NCBI RefSeq assembly: GCF_001949145.1
Contig: NW_019091376.1
Span: 878,092 to 942,091, forward strand
Reading direction: 5' to 3'
Source: Acanthaster planci
Taxonomy: Eukaryota; Echinodermata; Asteroidea; Valvatida; Acanthasteridae
DNA: 64,000 nt
Below the pieces are notes generated by a model. That model was not told where the DNA came from. It searched no databases and saw nothing but the letters and a program-made list of their open reading frames with translations. Position 1 is the stretch's first letter; every line of letters begins with the position of its first letter. Position numbers and translations under genes: made by a program. This document shows, piece after piece, positions 38,736 through 51,500 of this stretch.

Positions 38736-41700
38736 CTCATACAAGCTCTCTGAAACCACTGAAAACTTGTGTCTTTGAGAGCTGAATTCTTGTTGATACA
38801 GACGTTCGGGCAAAACACGTTTAACTTGTCAACACGACAAGCTGTTATTGTAAGTGTATGAAAAAAAAGAAACTAATGAGGCACGCGTTCCCTCCGTCAA
38901 AATTTCGTCCTTTTCGGTTGCCTCCTACCGAAGACGATGCATATCAACAACATTCAATAGCAATTGATAGCCAATGAAAACTGGCGGTGGTCGTGACCGT
39001 TCACGTGATGGATCACCCACACATGCTTCGAATCATCATTATCCAATGTAACGACCCACGTGCTCGAACCATTGACATCCGCAACAAGACGGCTCGTTCA
39101 GTCGATGATCGGATGACGACTATATTCCCAGATGACGGGCTGTGCAATCTGGAATTCATTGCGGCGATTCTTAAATCACGTCGCTTTTCGGGCCCCTTGG
39201 AGCTGCAGATGGCTGAAAAACTGGAGATGGTTTTTTTGGAGATGAATTTCAAAAACCCTTGACCAGGCCTCGCGAGCATAAAACCAAATTTCATTCTTCA
39301 CGTGAACCAATTTCTTCGTTTCGGGAAAAAACAAAGGGTGATTGGGTATTCTTTTGTAAAGTGAAAAAGGGCTTCATTTAACTTTTGACCTCGCAGCTTC
39401 TGCAAAACTCTACAAGCGACTACCAGATGTTGGAACATAAAAGGTTACACTCAACCAAAACTGATTATGCATCACCCTTAACTCGTGGTTAACAAAAATG
39501 ACAGGCAAAATTAAATGGGACTCGAGCCCACTACGTTGAGCTTTTCAGCTTTTCAGTTTCTTTTTTAAATTTCCAGCCTCTTAATCTCCCTGATTGACAG
39601 AATGTACAGGATTGACAGGTGGTAATGCATGCCCAGTTCATCAACATGCGTCAACTGCACGGTATGTCGACGTTCATGTCTAAATCGACCTTCGGGCGCA
39701 ACCTCACGCATACTTTTTGTACCCCAACCCCCAAACCGTACCTGGAAAGGGGGAGTTATACAACGGAAAAAACAAACAAAAAACTTGGATCCTTCTCCAA
39801 GGATTTATAAAATGATGCATAAGAAACAGCTGATCGTCTGCTCCCCACAACCCGGTTATTAAGGGTAGCGAGTCCCAGAGAGGCTGACAAGGCTGGGGTA
39901 TTGCCCACTGGGCTTAGCCGTCAGCCCAACCGATAATAGGCTCATGTGCCGGTCACGTACTGGGTTAGCGAGGCAGTCACGTACCGGGGTCACTTACCGT
40001 CTGGGCGAGGCAATCTTCAGGGGGTTGCCACTCGGTTGGATCCCAACAACTTTCTGCTCACCTCTTGGAGAGTAAGGGAGTGGGTGGGTCTGACAATTTC
40101 TCCTTCTTTCTTGTACGGTGACGGCACTTAATAATCGAACATCCTAAATATTGGTACACATATTTGAGAAGCTATACAACTTTTCTTCACACCGCAAAAC
40201 CGTCCTTAAAATAATAAAATGAAACGGGTGGATATGGGGATTATCTTTCATTTCAGAAATCTGCATAGGCCCACGTGATGACACAATAAACCACTATAGG
40301 TACTAAGAGCCCAAAGCCAGGCCCAGAGAGGGCGCAATTTTCTCAGCAACGCAGGCTCCTTTGGAAGGAACTACACTTTGCTGGTTTACAAACGACTATG
40401 AAATGCACGCGTTACGGTCGAATCGCTACCAACAAAGTAAGCACTCCCGACCAACATGGCTCTTTTCAACCGATGAGGGTGTGCCTCTGCTCCTGGCAGA
40501 TAGGCGTCCACTCAGTTGCCCTTCCCATTATTTTAAACTTTTCTTGGTAATTAGGCGGAGCAGGACTATAGAAAACCCAACTTACATGTACTTTGTTTTC
40601 TTTGATTCCCGGTTGTTGGTAAACGAGTTTCGATTTCTCTTCACGTCACAAGCCTCCTAACATGTACATGTAATCCAACACCGTGAATTTTTAGACTCGG
40701 CAGTATGACTTTTGATACTGTTGCTTCTGTGACCTTTCTGCGGTAGAATTCCGTTCTTTTATTTTACTTCATTTCTTCAAGAGGAACGAAGATCCAATTG
40801 CACCTTCGGTGCCAATGAGACGAGGGCGCTAAAACTCGGTCACTCGCACGCAGATCGATATTTGATCTTTTGTGGGGTACTTAAAACTCATCTTTTTGAA
40901 TTCATGTGTCGTTTTACAAACATTTGCCAGGGCTGTTCACTTTGCATGAACAATTAAGAAACACACCACTAAAAACGACTATTTTTAGAAACAGACTATT
41001 AAACATAGGGCATCTGCATGCAACGTAAGTTCGACATGACCTGAGCATAACTCCAATCCTCCAGAGTGGGCGGGCTCATACTTACAAAATGGAATTTCCC
41101 TTCTCATTAAGAAAGCTGTAAAGAAGCTGAAACGTGCGGCTTGACTGACAAACGAATCAGACACCCGGGAAATAACCGCGAGAAGAAGTAACAACACAGA
41201 GCGCAATCGAGTTGATTTCGTGCATAATTATTTTGGCCTGTAGCCTAGTTCCACAACAACAAGATTCCGACTATTTCGTGAGATAGCTGTGAGTCACTGC
41301 CGTCATGCGAACAAAACTAGAGGAATTCTCCCGGTTCCGAAAATTTCTGTTCTTGGCCGAAATTTCGCCGAACACGTTCGTCGATTTTTGGGTAAAGCCG
41401 TCAGAACCCGCGAATTCGGACATTGGGCAAGTATTAAAAAATACCTCCCTTTAAAGATTTCCCGACACGCATCACAACTTGAAAAAGTTAATAATTTTTA
41501 TTTGTTTTATTTTTTTAATGTGTGCATTCTGACCTCCAATTCTGCGTAACTTTGATTTTGGTGACTGCTTACACGTTTACAGACGTGTGCACGTTGCATC
41601 TAGGAAATAGATGGAGTATGCTACACATTACGTCACAATTTACTTTCGTGGACAGCAGCTTCGGAATACCATTGATACGGCAGGGAATCAGCCTAATTCT

Positions 41701-44147
41701 GGCCATCTAACGGATCACGTTATCGACCTTTCTTTTGCCTACATCACAAACGCAGTCTTGCCAACAAGTGCAAGGTTAGCCGCGAGTACAAAACTGAAAA
41801 GAACGATTCACAGGTGTTAAAAATCCCCTGTATTAAAACCCTTTAAAACAGTAAATAATTCTACCAAAACACTGAGAGGTAAAGTCTCCAGTGTTAACAT
41901 CGCGGAAGTAAACTGAGATAAAACGTTGTTGAAAACCACTGCACTGGTGGACTTTCTGCAAACTTTGGCCGCACCCATGCACAATGGCGTTCGATATTTG
42001 TAAACGAGAGAAATATCTATGTCTCGAAACGAGAGAGGGGCGGTTTTTATACCAAAAAACGAAGTCCGGCACCTGCAGGTCTTCATGTAGGGGCCAGGTC
42101 AGCCTCATGACTGCCGATTTCTTCTCTTTGTCGCCGGTAAGGGAGAACGTTTGCACAGAGTCTGTTTGAAGGGTGAAATTACCCCGGTAATCATTCACGC
42201 CTTTTGGGGTATAACCAGGGACATGTAGGCCTACACAAGCAAAGCTCGAAACATCAAAACAATTATCGCTATATTCAGAAAAATTAAAAAAAATACAACA
42301 CAGCTGACGAACTTTTGGAAAGGTCGACTTCGGAATACACTTTACCATAATTTGTCTCTCCACTACAAATTCAAACAAGGAATACATAAATCGCACGGTA
42401 ATACGAGGGTAACTATAATTATAAACGACTGTGTGTTGCGATCTAGTTTCGATCTAGTTGGCTCTCTATTTTTTCTAGAGCGCCAACTTTGTTTCCTCGG
42501 TAGCGCTACTGCCATTTTAAGTGCGGGACATTTCGACGACGTATCTTTGAATTCGTAAACCCGTAACTCTAAACACATCATTTCAAAAGCGTGCAATAGG
42601 TCTACGGCGTGCAGCATCACTTAGCCCTAAGCGAACTCAACCTTGTAGGCCTTTTCTCTGAAGTTTGTAAATCTCTGTATACACTCCACACATTTCCTGA
42701 TGTGCGTCATTAGCGTCTGGGATCCTCGACGGGACGTCAGTGTCATCGCGCACGAAGAAAACAATAAATCGAATCGACAATAATCAAGGCGACTGACAAC
42801 AGAATCGATCCGTATCGCAATTATTCTGAGCAGGTCTGAAAAATGCACTGTTAAGACATTAAATAAAGCGACAAACATAACGGCCGGTCCACGCATAATG
42901 GTAAATGCATCAATTTGCAGCGTTACCTTTTCGTAAACGTCAATTTCACGACAGTTGCGGCATTTCATGTTCTAAAACTACCTCTGAGAATAAGTGCCGT
43001 CTGTCTGTTTTGACGTCCCTGATATAAATATACTCGTAATGTACAATACAGATAGCAACATTCGTATGTCTTTTGCGCGATACATTTACTGATTTATTCA
43101 CCGAAAGCTCGATAAGGTATATATCATTTTTCATTTGGTATACCGATAACTTATAGCTTCCGTTACCAACGATTATTTGTCGATTTGATACAAAGTCAAA
43201 ATCGGTCTTACACTCGTAATCTCAAACGCCAGCATCACGTAGTACCTCGAGGCAAGAACCAGACACGGTGCGGTCAAGCAGGAAAAACCCTCTTCCATGC
43301 ATTCGTCAAACGAGGCCAGTCTTCGCAAGCGACCCAAACTGTGAACCTGAAGCCATTTGGGAAATAACATTCCATCCATTCATTTATTTTCCTAATACAG
43401 TCTGTAACCATACGTTATTTATTATAAAAAACAACAACGAAACTCCTGGGTGCTGTTCCCTCAAGGTTTGGCTATTCGGGTGAGATGTTAATGTAGAACG
43501 CTCTGTGGAAAGATGTATTTTTAGAATGTTTGCCGTTCTTGTTACCGACCAAGTCAACGCGATAGCATTACAAACGCGTTTCTGTAGGCGTTTCAATATC
43601 GGAAGCCGAGCAGGGTATGGAGAGAAAACTCTGATTTGTGACATTTCATTAAGATAAATCACGAAAGTACTCAAGACTGTCGTCGTAACGTCGTATACCT
43701 TGTCTGTTAGCATGTACTGATGCACACTTAACATCAGTTAGAGGTGCGGCCTACGTTTTCACCAGCCATAGCTGGCTGGACTAACATAAACGTCATTTGA
43801 TTGAATAAAACGGCCAACAAAATTACGAACACGTCTCATGAAAAACTAAAAAGTAAGTTACGAACACTTTCCAGTCACCAGTTTCGTTGACGACAGTGAA
43901 TGTACGATTATTACAGCAAGACGTGATTGACAGCTTCTCGAGACAACTTCCTCGCGAGAGTAAGGTTGTGATGACGGGATGGTCGCGAATTTAAAGGCCC
44001 AATGCTCCGATCATGTTCTGAAAACCTGGTTGAACGGAGATTCATTGATTAGTGTGTAGGAACATTCCATTCTCTGGAGGTGCAGGGGACGTTGCCGGAG
44101 ATAAATAGGGTACACAACAGTCTAATGTCCTGTAACTCATTCACATG

Positions 44148-44375
44148 GACGTCGCACAGTTTTGTATTCGAGTCCATCACAAATTCCTGCAAGTCTCTGT
44201 AAGTCCATCACAAGTCATTCATTCTTAAGCCAATTCGCATACTATTCAAATGAAATATGACAAACAATTCTTTTGTCATTGTTAAACCTGTTACTTATGA
44301 CTGGTCCTTTGAAGGGACTTGTGACTGGACTTGTGAAGGACTCGTGGTGGACTCGAATACAGCACTGACGTCGCA
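44148..44375. mobile_element. MITE-like element with about 30-bp inverted ends, copy 1
   Basis: Left end GACGTCGCACAGTTTTGTAT then TCGAGTCCATCAC; right end GGTGGACTCGAATACAGCAC then TGACGTCGC, which is its imperfect reverse complement. The interior has repeated GGACTTGTGA-type words and no open frame of note. Copy 2 lies 800 bp downstream in opposite orientation. Confidence 0.6.
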
Positions 44376-44379
44376 AGGG

Positions 44380-44660
44380 AGAGTAAGGGCCACTCTTCCA
44401 CCCGGAAAAGAGAAAAACAAAAACTTGGGGAAATGGAAAAAAAAACGAAAGAAATGCTAAAAAAGAGAGGAAAGGTAAAAGGGCATGATGAAAATCACAA
44501 TTTCCCATATAAAAACTTCCACAGTGACCCCCTCTCACTGTTAGTGGTTTTTCAGTTCATAGCCGATGAGTGCTTTGCCCACCCCCCTTCAAAAATCGTC
44601 CCCCTGGAGAAAAGAGCTTTATCCCGTTCCCGGAAAACCCTGGCGATGCCCATGCCGACT
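44380..44660 (+). repeat. Interspersed repeat family R2, copy 2
   Basis: Counterpart of 22790-22990: ACCCGGAAAAGAGAAAAACA, an A-rich part, GATGAAAATCACA, TGACCCCCTCTCACTGTTAG and CCCGGAAAACCCTGGC. It abuts the MITE copy ending at 44375, which suggests nested or neighbouring insertions. Confidence 0.4.
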
Positions 44661-45170
44661 ATCCAGAGAGGCATTGATGAACCAACCTAAGGTCCTTGGC
44701 AAATGAAATGAAACCCCGAGAAATTTCGACGTGATATAGCTATTCAAAGAATTCTTAGGGCATCTTCTTTTTCGATTGGTTTCAGCACGGCGACAGAAAT
44801 TAGAGCACATGTTCTACCCAGCGGCCACTACGCCTAAATTTACAGACAAATCAGTTTATCCGTAATAGTTATCGAATCTGAATTTGCTTTGCAGTCTCTG
44901 AGTACATGTACATCAGTTATGGAGGCCTTTTAGATTGCCGACTGTCTAAAAATCTGACTGAAATTGGTGCGACAAACAGGTTCGCATTCTACAAGGTCCA
45001 CTAGAATTGTACAGAAAATGGCCACCGAAATTCAAAACTGCTCATTAGATAAGCTGAGACCGAAATCTACCCACTTAAACACTGTGGCCAATACGGATTC
45101 ACTGGCCTCTATGGGCAAATTGGCTCGTGTATACACGAAAGGAAATCTCTTCTTTTTCTGAAATCAATGT

Positions 45171-45340
45171 TGTGGTCGAGTCCATTGCGAGTCCTTTCAC
45201 AAGACCAGTCACAAGCAATGGAGAGGACAATAATAGCATGTTTTCCGTCACAGTTCATCAGAATAGCTTCTGGCTTGGCTTAAGAATGAATGCCTTGTCA
45301 TGGACTTCCAGGGACTTCGATGCATGGACTTGACTGCAAC
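45171..45340. mobile_element. MITE-like element, diverged copy 2 (opposite orientation)
   Basis: It aligns with the reverse complement of 44148-44375. CGAGTCCATTGCGAGTCC and CACAAGACCAGTCACAAG match the inverted end region, and TTGGCTTAAGAATGAATG is shared exactly. The outermost end of copy 1 is missing or too diverged to see. Confidence 0.5.
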
Positions 45341-47204
45341 GCCGGCTAGTAACGCTTGATTTGTGAAAGGCCACCTGTCCAATTATGTTGAACCGCACCG
45401 CAGAGATTGGGGTATGAGGGGTAAAAGCATTTCTGCGCGTTCTCGTGGGTCGTGTTCCATGATCCTTGAAACTGTTTGCAGATTGCGAGGTTTGGTGCGT
45501 ATCATCACAGAAATGATGTACACTCGAGTTCGTGATTTCAACACGAACAATTCTCAAGGCAAATTACCGTCAGTTTTCACTAAACTACTGATATCCTTGA
45601 AACTCGTTCCAGTTGTATATTCAACGTAAGGACAATTTCTATGACCTTAACATTAACACAGAAACGTCGTAACAATCACTGACGGTCTGTGACCAACTTG
45701 TGATCAGTTTGTAATCGTGTTCCCCGTTTCTTGCGAACGACATTTAATGGCGAGAAGCCGACGATTTGTTTCAACTGCGACGCATAATCATGGTTTGTTT
45801 TTAATATCAGATCGTCATCGTGAAGCAACAGATGTACATGAACCGATAAAACATGGATTCAAAAACAAAGAGATGTGGAAGTATCAGAAGTCATCGGAGT
45901 CAACAGGTTTTAACAGCACTGTGTTCAACGGTAACGCAAAAAGAATATTTGCTGAATGATGTAATGCGCCCATTAAGATTCACCTCTATAATGCAGAGAA
46001 ATTCGAACGCCCACCGAGCACGAGTTCACCTCGAGAAGTACCGAGCCGTGTCTAAAAAGCAATTTAGTCGACTCGATCACGACAGCTGCGCCTGAGGAAT
46101 CCTGGAGTGCATAAATTAACAGACAACAAAAGATTCACGAACCTCAATGTCTCAATTTGACAACTGTCGAAATCATTCTACATGGTTTATTGGAAATCAG
46201 GCAAACAACAACTGCTTCGTGGTTTTCTTCTACCACGTACACGTGCAGAGAGTTGGTGAAAACATAAGAATGAAGCAACATTTGTACATCTAGAATACCA
46301 CAACGGATTTCCTGTAAAGTACAGAATTGCGGGCACAATTTCTCCAAGATCCAAAGATTCGACGAACTAACTGCTACTTTGTATGTACAAGGCAAAAGGC
46401 CAGTTTAAAGTCTGTAACAATCTTACTACATTTCATTTGTTCCTTGTGTTTGAGCAGGTTTAATTTTCGTATGTACAACTTTTTCCAGTTTGAGCTGTTG
46501 CGTTATCTTCCACTACTGCTGTCAAGTAGTTATAAGATAAAAACATGTTTTGAAATTCCTTTACACGGCAAAATGTACATAACTAACATTCACGCGTTGA
46601 ATCTAAAGACAGTATCACTCACAGAAATAATAAAGATGGATATTGAAAATTCCTCCATCACTTCTGCCCATGGCTTGTCTTTTTCAAACTCACTACGGTA
46701 TATTTTTTACATAACTCCCTTTTCTTGTCTTTATGGCGCACTGCATTAACCTTTTCACCGTTTTTCTCAAACGATCTTGGGATCGTTTTGAGAGAAACCA
46801 CTGCTCCGTCGTTCAAACCTTATCTTGGAAATCATTCATACAATCACGGACTGAAAATATGTTTCAGTGTCACACATATCACAAGTGTTGTTTTAAGCGA
46901 AGTAACAGGTCAAAGACTAATTCTTGGAACAACATATAAAACATTGTTAAGTAATTACATCCTTGCCATCAAGTGATATCAGTTCAGCATTTCTACATGT
47001 GCTCTCCTTTCTTAGTGTTACCACAAGGCATGAACATTGTAAGTTTACAAAAGTTTAACAGATGTTAATTACAGATGCAGAGCACGAATCTAAGTATGAA
47101 AAAGGGTTATTCTCATCTCAATAAACACTGAAGGAAGGTAAATGTATACAAAAATTTACTCGATGACTCCTACCATTAACAACATAATTGCAGGCCATTA
47201 ACCC

Positions 47205-47210
47205 TTTAAT
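47205..47210 (-). terminator. Candidate poly(A) signal of the NCOA5-like gene
   Basis: ATTAAA on the minus strand, 282 bases below the stop codon. It is the nearest good hexamer variant and would give a 3'UTR of about 0.3 kb. No transcript evidence is available. Confidence 0.3.
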
Positions 47211-47491
47211 ACCAGAATAACTCCTCCAATTTCACTATGGTTTTTACAACCGCCCTTGGAGGTTTGGCATAGCCATTCAAAAGTTCACGAGGAAAAAATT
47301 AAAAGATACAGGTTTTTTTTGGTCATGAAGTGATTGCAATTTGATCAAGAATCTCGGAAAGTTAAATAGGAAGAGCACAGATCTGAATAAATGGATGAGA
47401 AGATCCTATGAAAGTGTTTGCTAGAAATCTTAAGGGAATATTTAGGCAGAAGCCTTTCCGACTGCTAAACTTTGATGCATTTGTGTAGATC

Positions 47492-48588
47492 TCACAGCAT
47501 GCCTGAGGGATTTGGCTGAGACCGATTGAGAGGATAATGTGTGCTATTCTGCTGCTGGTGTTGATTCTGCGGTTGGTTCTGTTGTGGATAAGGGACGTGT
47601 GGACTCATGTTAGGGCCAGGATTCATGTACGGATTCTGTTGTACAGTGGGCTGCACGCTTGCCTGAAATCCCTGCTGGGAACTGGTTGACTGTGCACTGG
47701 CCGGCTGGAGTCCTGGCGGCTGCCATCCACGGGGCCAACCGCTGCCTTTGCTGGGAAAGGGGTCTGGCAACAGGGGCTTGGATTTGTTGGAAGCCCCAGG
47801 CATTCCAGGTTGCTGTAGCATTGCCTGCTGCTGTTGGTACTGCTGCAGTGGGTACTGGACCATCTGCTGCTGAGGTGGCTGCTGCTGCTGTTGATAAAGA
47901 TTTTGCTGCTGTTGCTGAAATATGGCTTGCTGCTGCTGCTGAAATTGGGCTTGCTGCGGATACTGAACCATCGCTTGCTGGTACTGGTTCTGCAAGGCAG
48001 TGGTAGGGGCTTGATTTTGCTGCTGCGGCCCCGTCTGGACCTGCATGGTCCTTGCCGCTGTTTCTTGCTGCTGCAGTGTCTGAAGTGCTGCCTGCTGTGC
48101 CGCTCTCAGCTTTGCCTCGGTCTCCTCCTTTGAGAGGCTCAGGGGCTTGGGGGCTATGCCACTGACTTGACTCTTTGGGTCCTTGATGCCCTTGTTGCTA
48201 GCCTGGGTCCCGCTGAGTGTGCTCACAGGGGCCGTGCCATTAGCAGAGGTGCCAAGTTTCTTCAGCATCGTCGGGCCAGACTGGATCAACTTGTCAAGCA
48301 CCTTCTGTACGTCTGGACTGTCCAGATCAATATCTGTGGCTCCCTTACTGGTTGAGGCAACTGCTGATGCCTGGGTCTTCTTAACCGATAAGAGACTGCC
48401 CCCGTATGAAAAAGGAACAGCCACATCTGGTTTGGACACTGGCTGTGGGGCAGTCACTGTAGCCGTAGATGTCTTGGAGGTAGTGACGGAGGCTGTGGCT
48501 GAGCTGCTACCTGACGGGTTGAAAATGCTCAAAATCTTGGCCTGCAGCTCTGCCTGTTTTTTATCGACTGGAGCGGCAGCAGTGCTCA
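47492..48588 (-). CDS. ncoa5: NCOA5-like terminal exon: C-terminal conserved blocks and Gln-rich tail
   Basis: 1097 bp to the stop codon; acceptor ACATTTTACAG lies above 48588. It encodes VSTAAAPVDKKQAELQAKIL and onward. SIFNPSGSS and SPDVQKVLDKLIQSGP align with human NCOA5. A long Gln-rich, Pro-rich tail (CAG-type repeats around 47830-48080) ends in NRSQPNPSGML. The frame stays open upstream of the acceptor to 48715, but that part is intron: it lacks similarity, and phase requires entry at 48588. Confidence 0.92.
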
Positions 48589-51500
48589 CTGTAAAATGTC
48601 CAAAATAATTCTGTTCAATAAGCATTTGCTGCACTTCAAGAGTGTTTAATGGCCATCCACACAGTTTACTGTTTATAACACCTGAATGAACTGACTTTAA
48701 ATTTGCTACAATCAAACACTAAAGGGGTGCATTTATTAAAACTAAGAGTTAAATCACTAAAATCGTGAGATTTGAAGCAGGTTTTTATGTTCAAAACATC
48801 AAAGCATTGTGCCATCTCTTCCCAAAAGGATTACCTGTTTTAAAAACAATCCTAGTCAAATAAAAATTCTTGAACTGGTTTATAAACAACAGAATGAGGC
48901 AAAATCCGTTAGGAAATTTAAGAAATCAGGCTAGGAAACAAAATGAACACAGAAGCAATGCACAGGCAGAATTCTGTATTTTTAATGTACGGTAAATGGT
49001 TTTGTTTACATTGACAACTTTTATTTCACCTTTTGAAAGAATCATATTAAAAACACATTCAAGTGGAAAGCAATATACTAAAAATGATACACAGAGGTAA
49101 TGTTTTTATCTAGAATTAAAGCTGCATTCACAGCAATGCTTCTGATTTTTTCATAACGTTTGCAACACACGTAATGTGGAAAAGACCAAAGTGACCTGAG
49201 CCTGATATGTGAAACAAGTGGTAGACTCACCTGCTGGTTGCTGTGTATTCGAGGTTACAGCATTAGCGGAGCTAGAGGCGGGCGAAGTAGGCAGGTCCGG
49301 ATTCAGGCCCTGCTCTATGGCCATTTTACGCCGGACCGCCTGCAAGTGAGCGATCACCCGGTCCATCTCGCTCAGCGTGAGCTGCTTGCGGTCAGCCAGC
49401 AAGTTGATGAGTTGGGGTATAGTCAGCTCCACGGCTGGCACGGCCAGGGCGGCCGGAGCCGGGGCCGGAGGCTGCGGTGTGGGGGGTGCCGGGGGTTGGG
49501 ACTTAGGCAGGGGTGGCTCCCCCGGGAGGGGCGCCAGGGCTGAGGCGGGGGCTGAGCCTGAGGAACTCTTGGTTGGCAAGCCCCGATCTTGGAGATACGC
49601 GGAGAAGTTACGATCGACTAACGCCAGGGCATCTTCTAACGGCATGTTTCTGTGTTCTGATTTGCATACAAGGGGGAAAGAAATAAAATCTTCTTGTTAG
49701 ACAACTTGAAAAAGGTTGAAGGTTAAAATACAAGGAAAGCCTACATCTTAGATATACATTTCTAAATACATGCACAAATGAATATTGATACATGCAGATT
49801 CCCGTGTGGTGTACCATAAAATTCATTCACCTTCACTAAAACTGAAGAGACATCTGATAAAGCTGTGCCGAAAATCTCAATTTTGATTATCGACTATTTG
49901 AATATTACTTTCCAAATTTAAATATTCCAATGCAAAATTCATGAAAAGGTAGAATTTTCTTGCTTTAAATGAGAAACTTGCACTATGGAGGCTTGTTTCA
50001 AGCAGATTCAAACGAAAAGTGACAGAATTCTTACGATTCAGAAAGTAAATTATTCATTACAAAATTTAAAAGGACAGACATCTTCAACAGGGCAAGAAGT
50101 ACTGTTCGTCTCTTAAATCTTGCAAAATCGTGGCTGAAGATACTCCCAGAGGTGAGAAGCTATTATAGTGAATGTGATGTACAATTGTGTGTGTTATTGT
50201 GACTGATTTTTGTATACGGTTTGTTCATCAACAATCTGCTAGTCGGTGCGACCTAATATTCGGATATTCAATCAAATTGAAGGTCAAATATTCGAATAAT
50301 GAATTATTTGAAATGACTCAGCCCTTACATCTGAATTAACAATGAACATATTCTATATGCTACAACCAACACCAATTTGAACGTCAAAAAAGCAAACAAT
50401 ATAACAAGACAATAAAGTCACTGCAAAACCAATTTTATTTTGAACCTTTTTGTCTTTGTCCTATATTTAAAACATACCATTTAATTTGTAATTATATTCC
50501 AAATTGGATACTCTGTGAGTTTTTTCATTTTGTGCGGGGTTGAAAAGCCATTCACATAACAATTTATGTGACTCTTTGCATTTATTTTTCCACTCTACAA
50601 AGAAAATACGAAAAGACCACAAATGACTTGTTGACGGTAAATGCTGACCCACATCCCCCCATCCACGTGGAACTATGAAGAGTTGGCATCTTTCCTTTCC
50701 TGATGTACCCACAGGAATCTGCTTAAAGAAAACTTTTGCTATCACTAAGCTAAGATAGAGCCCTCCATCAAGTGCATGCGAAGAGTCTGACTGTACATCC
50801 TGGATGCTGGCAAACCTGAAATGTAACTATGCTCTTTTACCAGCGATTGCCATGTTTTTACTGGTATCCAAGCATCTTTGATCTCTCAAACAGATTCTGA
50901 GAAAAAGTGTTCCACAGAATGAAAAAGAAATTTCAAGCTCCACAAACATTCTGCAAGGGCACATGTGCAAAGTCGATCACAAGCAAGTTAATTGATCTTA
51001 TTTTAACAATCACTTTGAATAAACATAAAACACAGCCTAACTAGGATTTTGCCTTCTCCAACCATCAAATCCGATGTTCAAATCTTTGCCCTCTGCATCT
51101 CGATTTAAAATGACTGACAAACAAGTCAATGACACGGCCTTCACAATAAGTTCACAGAACACTTGAGGTTTGAATTTCAGTGCTAAATTTATTTGTACAG
51201 CTGTGTGATGAATATTTGATGGAAATAAATCACGTATAGTTAACAAAAGCAAAGATAACTTAGCAAAGAGTTACAAAATTTGAGGAGCTAATGACTTGAA
51301 GAGGATCCACCATGAAACTCTGCTCATATCCAAGTACCTACTGCTGAAAAGAAAAGCCATTAATGACTCCTTCAACCGATCCCTTTTAAGGTAAAAATTG
51401 AACTGGCTAGTTTTAGAAAATGAAAAAGCTGCACATTAAACTTCCAGGCAGATGACTGTTGGACATCAACTTCCTGCACCTTCAGAAAAAAAAAAATCAA

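Larger units (their letters stand above)
37935..47204. other. Gene-poor region between the Tc1 relic and the NCOA5-like gene
   Basis: No coding gene recognised. It holds the tRNA-like SINE head (38660), a short GTCACGTAC/GCGAGGCA repeat cluster (39952-40012), the MITE pair (44148, 45171), R2 copy 2 (44380) and an imperfect hairpin around 46765-46794 (CTCAAACGATC / GATCGTTTTGAG). Confidence 0.55.

Noticed and set aside
39952-40012. Short repeated GTCACGTAC / GCGAGGCA units as a possible CRISPR or satellite array
   Set aside because: Only two to three irregular units, no regular spacers, and the genome is eukaryotic.
42363-42620. Minus-strand frame with an internal AAAATGGCAGTAGCG start (MAVALPRKQSWRSRKN)
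   Set aside because: It looks like a possible first exon, but no donor or following exon could be matched and no family is recognised.
46327-46749. 140-codon plus-strand frame downstream of the NCOA5-like gene
   Set aside because: Hydrophobic and AT-rich composition typical of random AT sequence; no motif or start context.
47659-48608. Plus-strand Leu/Ala-rich frames (AAVGTAAVG, LLLLLKYGLLLLL types)
   Set aside because: They are the complement of the Gln-repeat coding exon of the NCOA5-like gene.
49238-49700. Plus-strand Gly/Arg-rich frames
   Set aside because: Antisense shadow of the Pro/Ala linker exon of the NCOA5-like gene.
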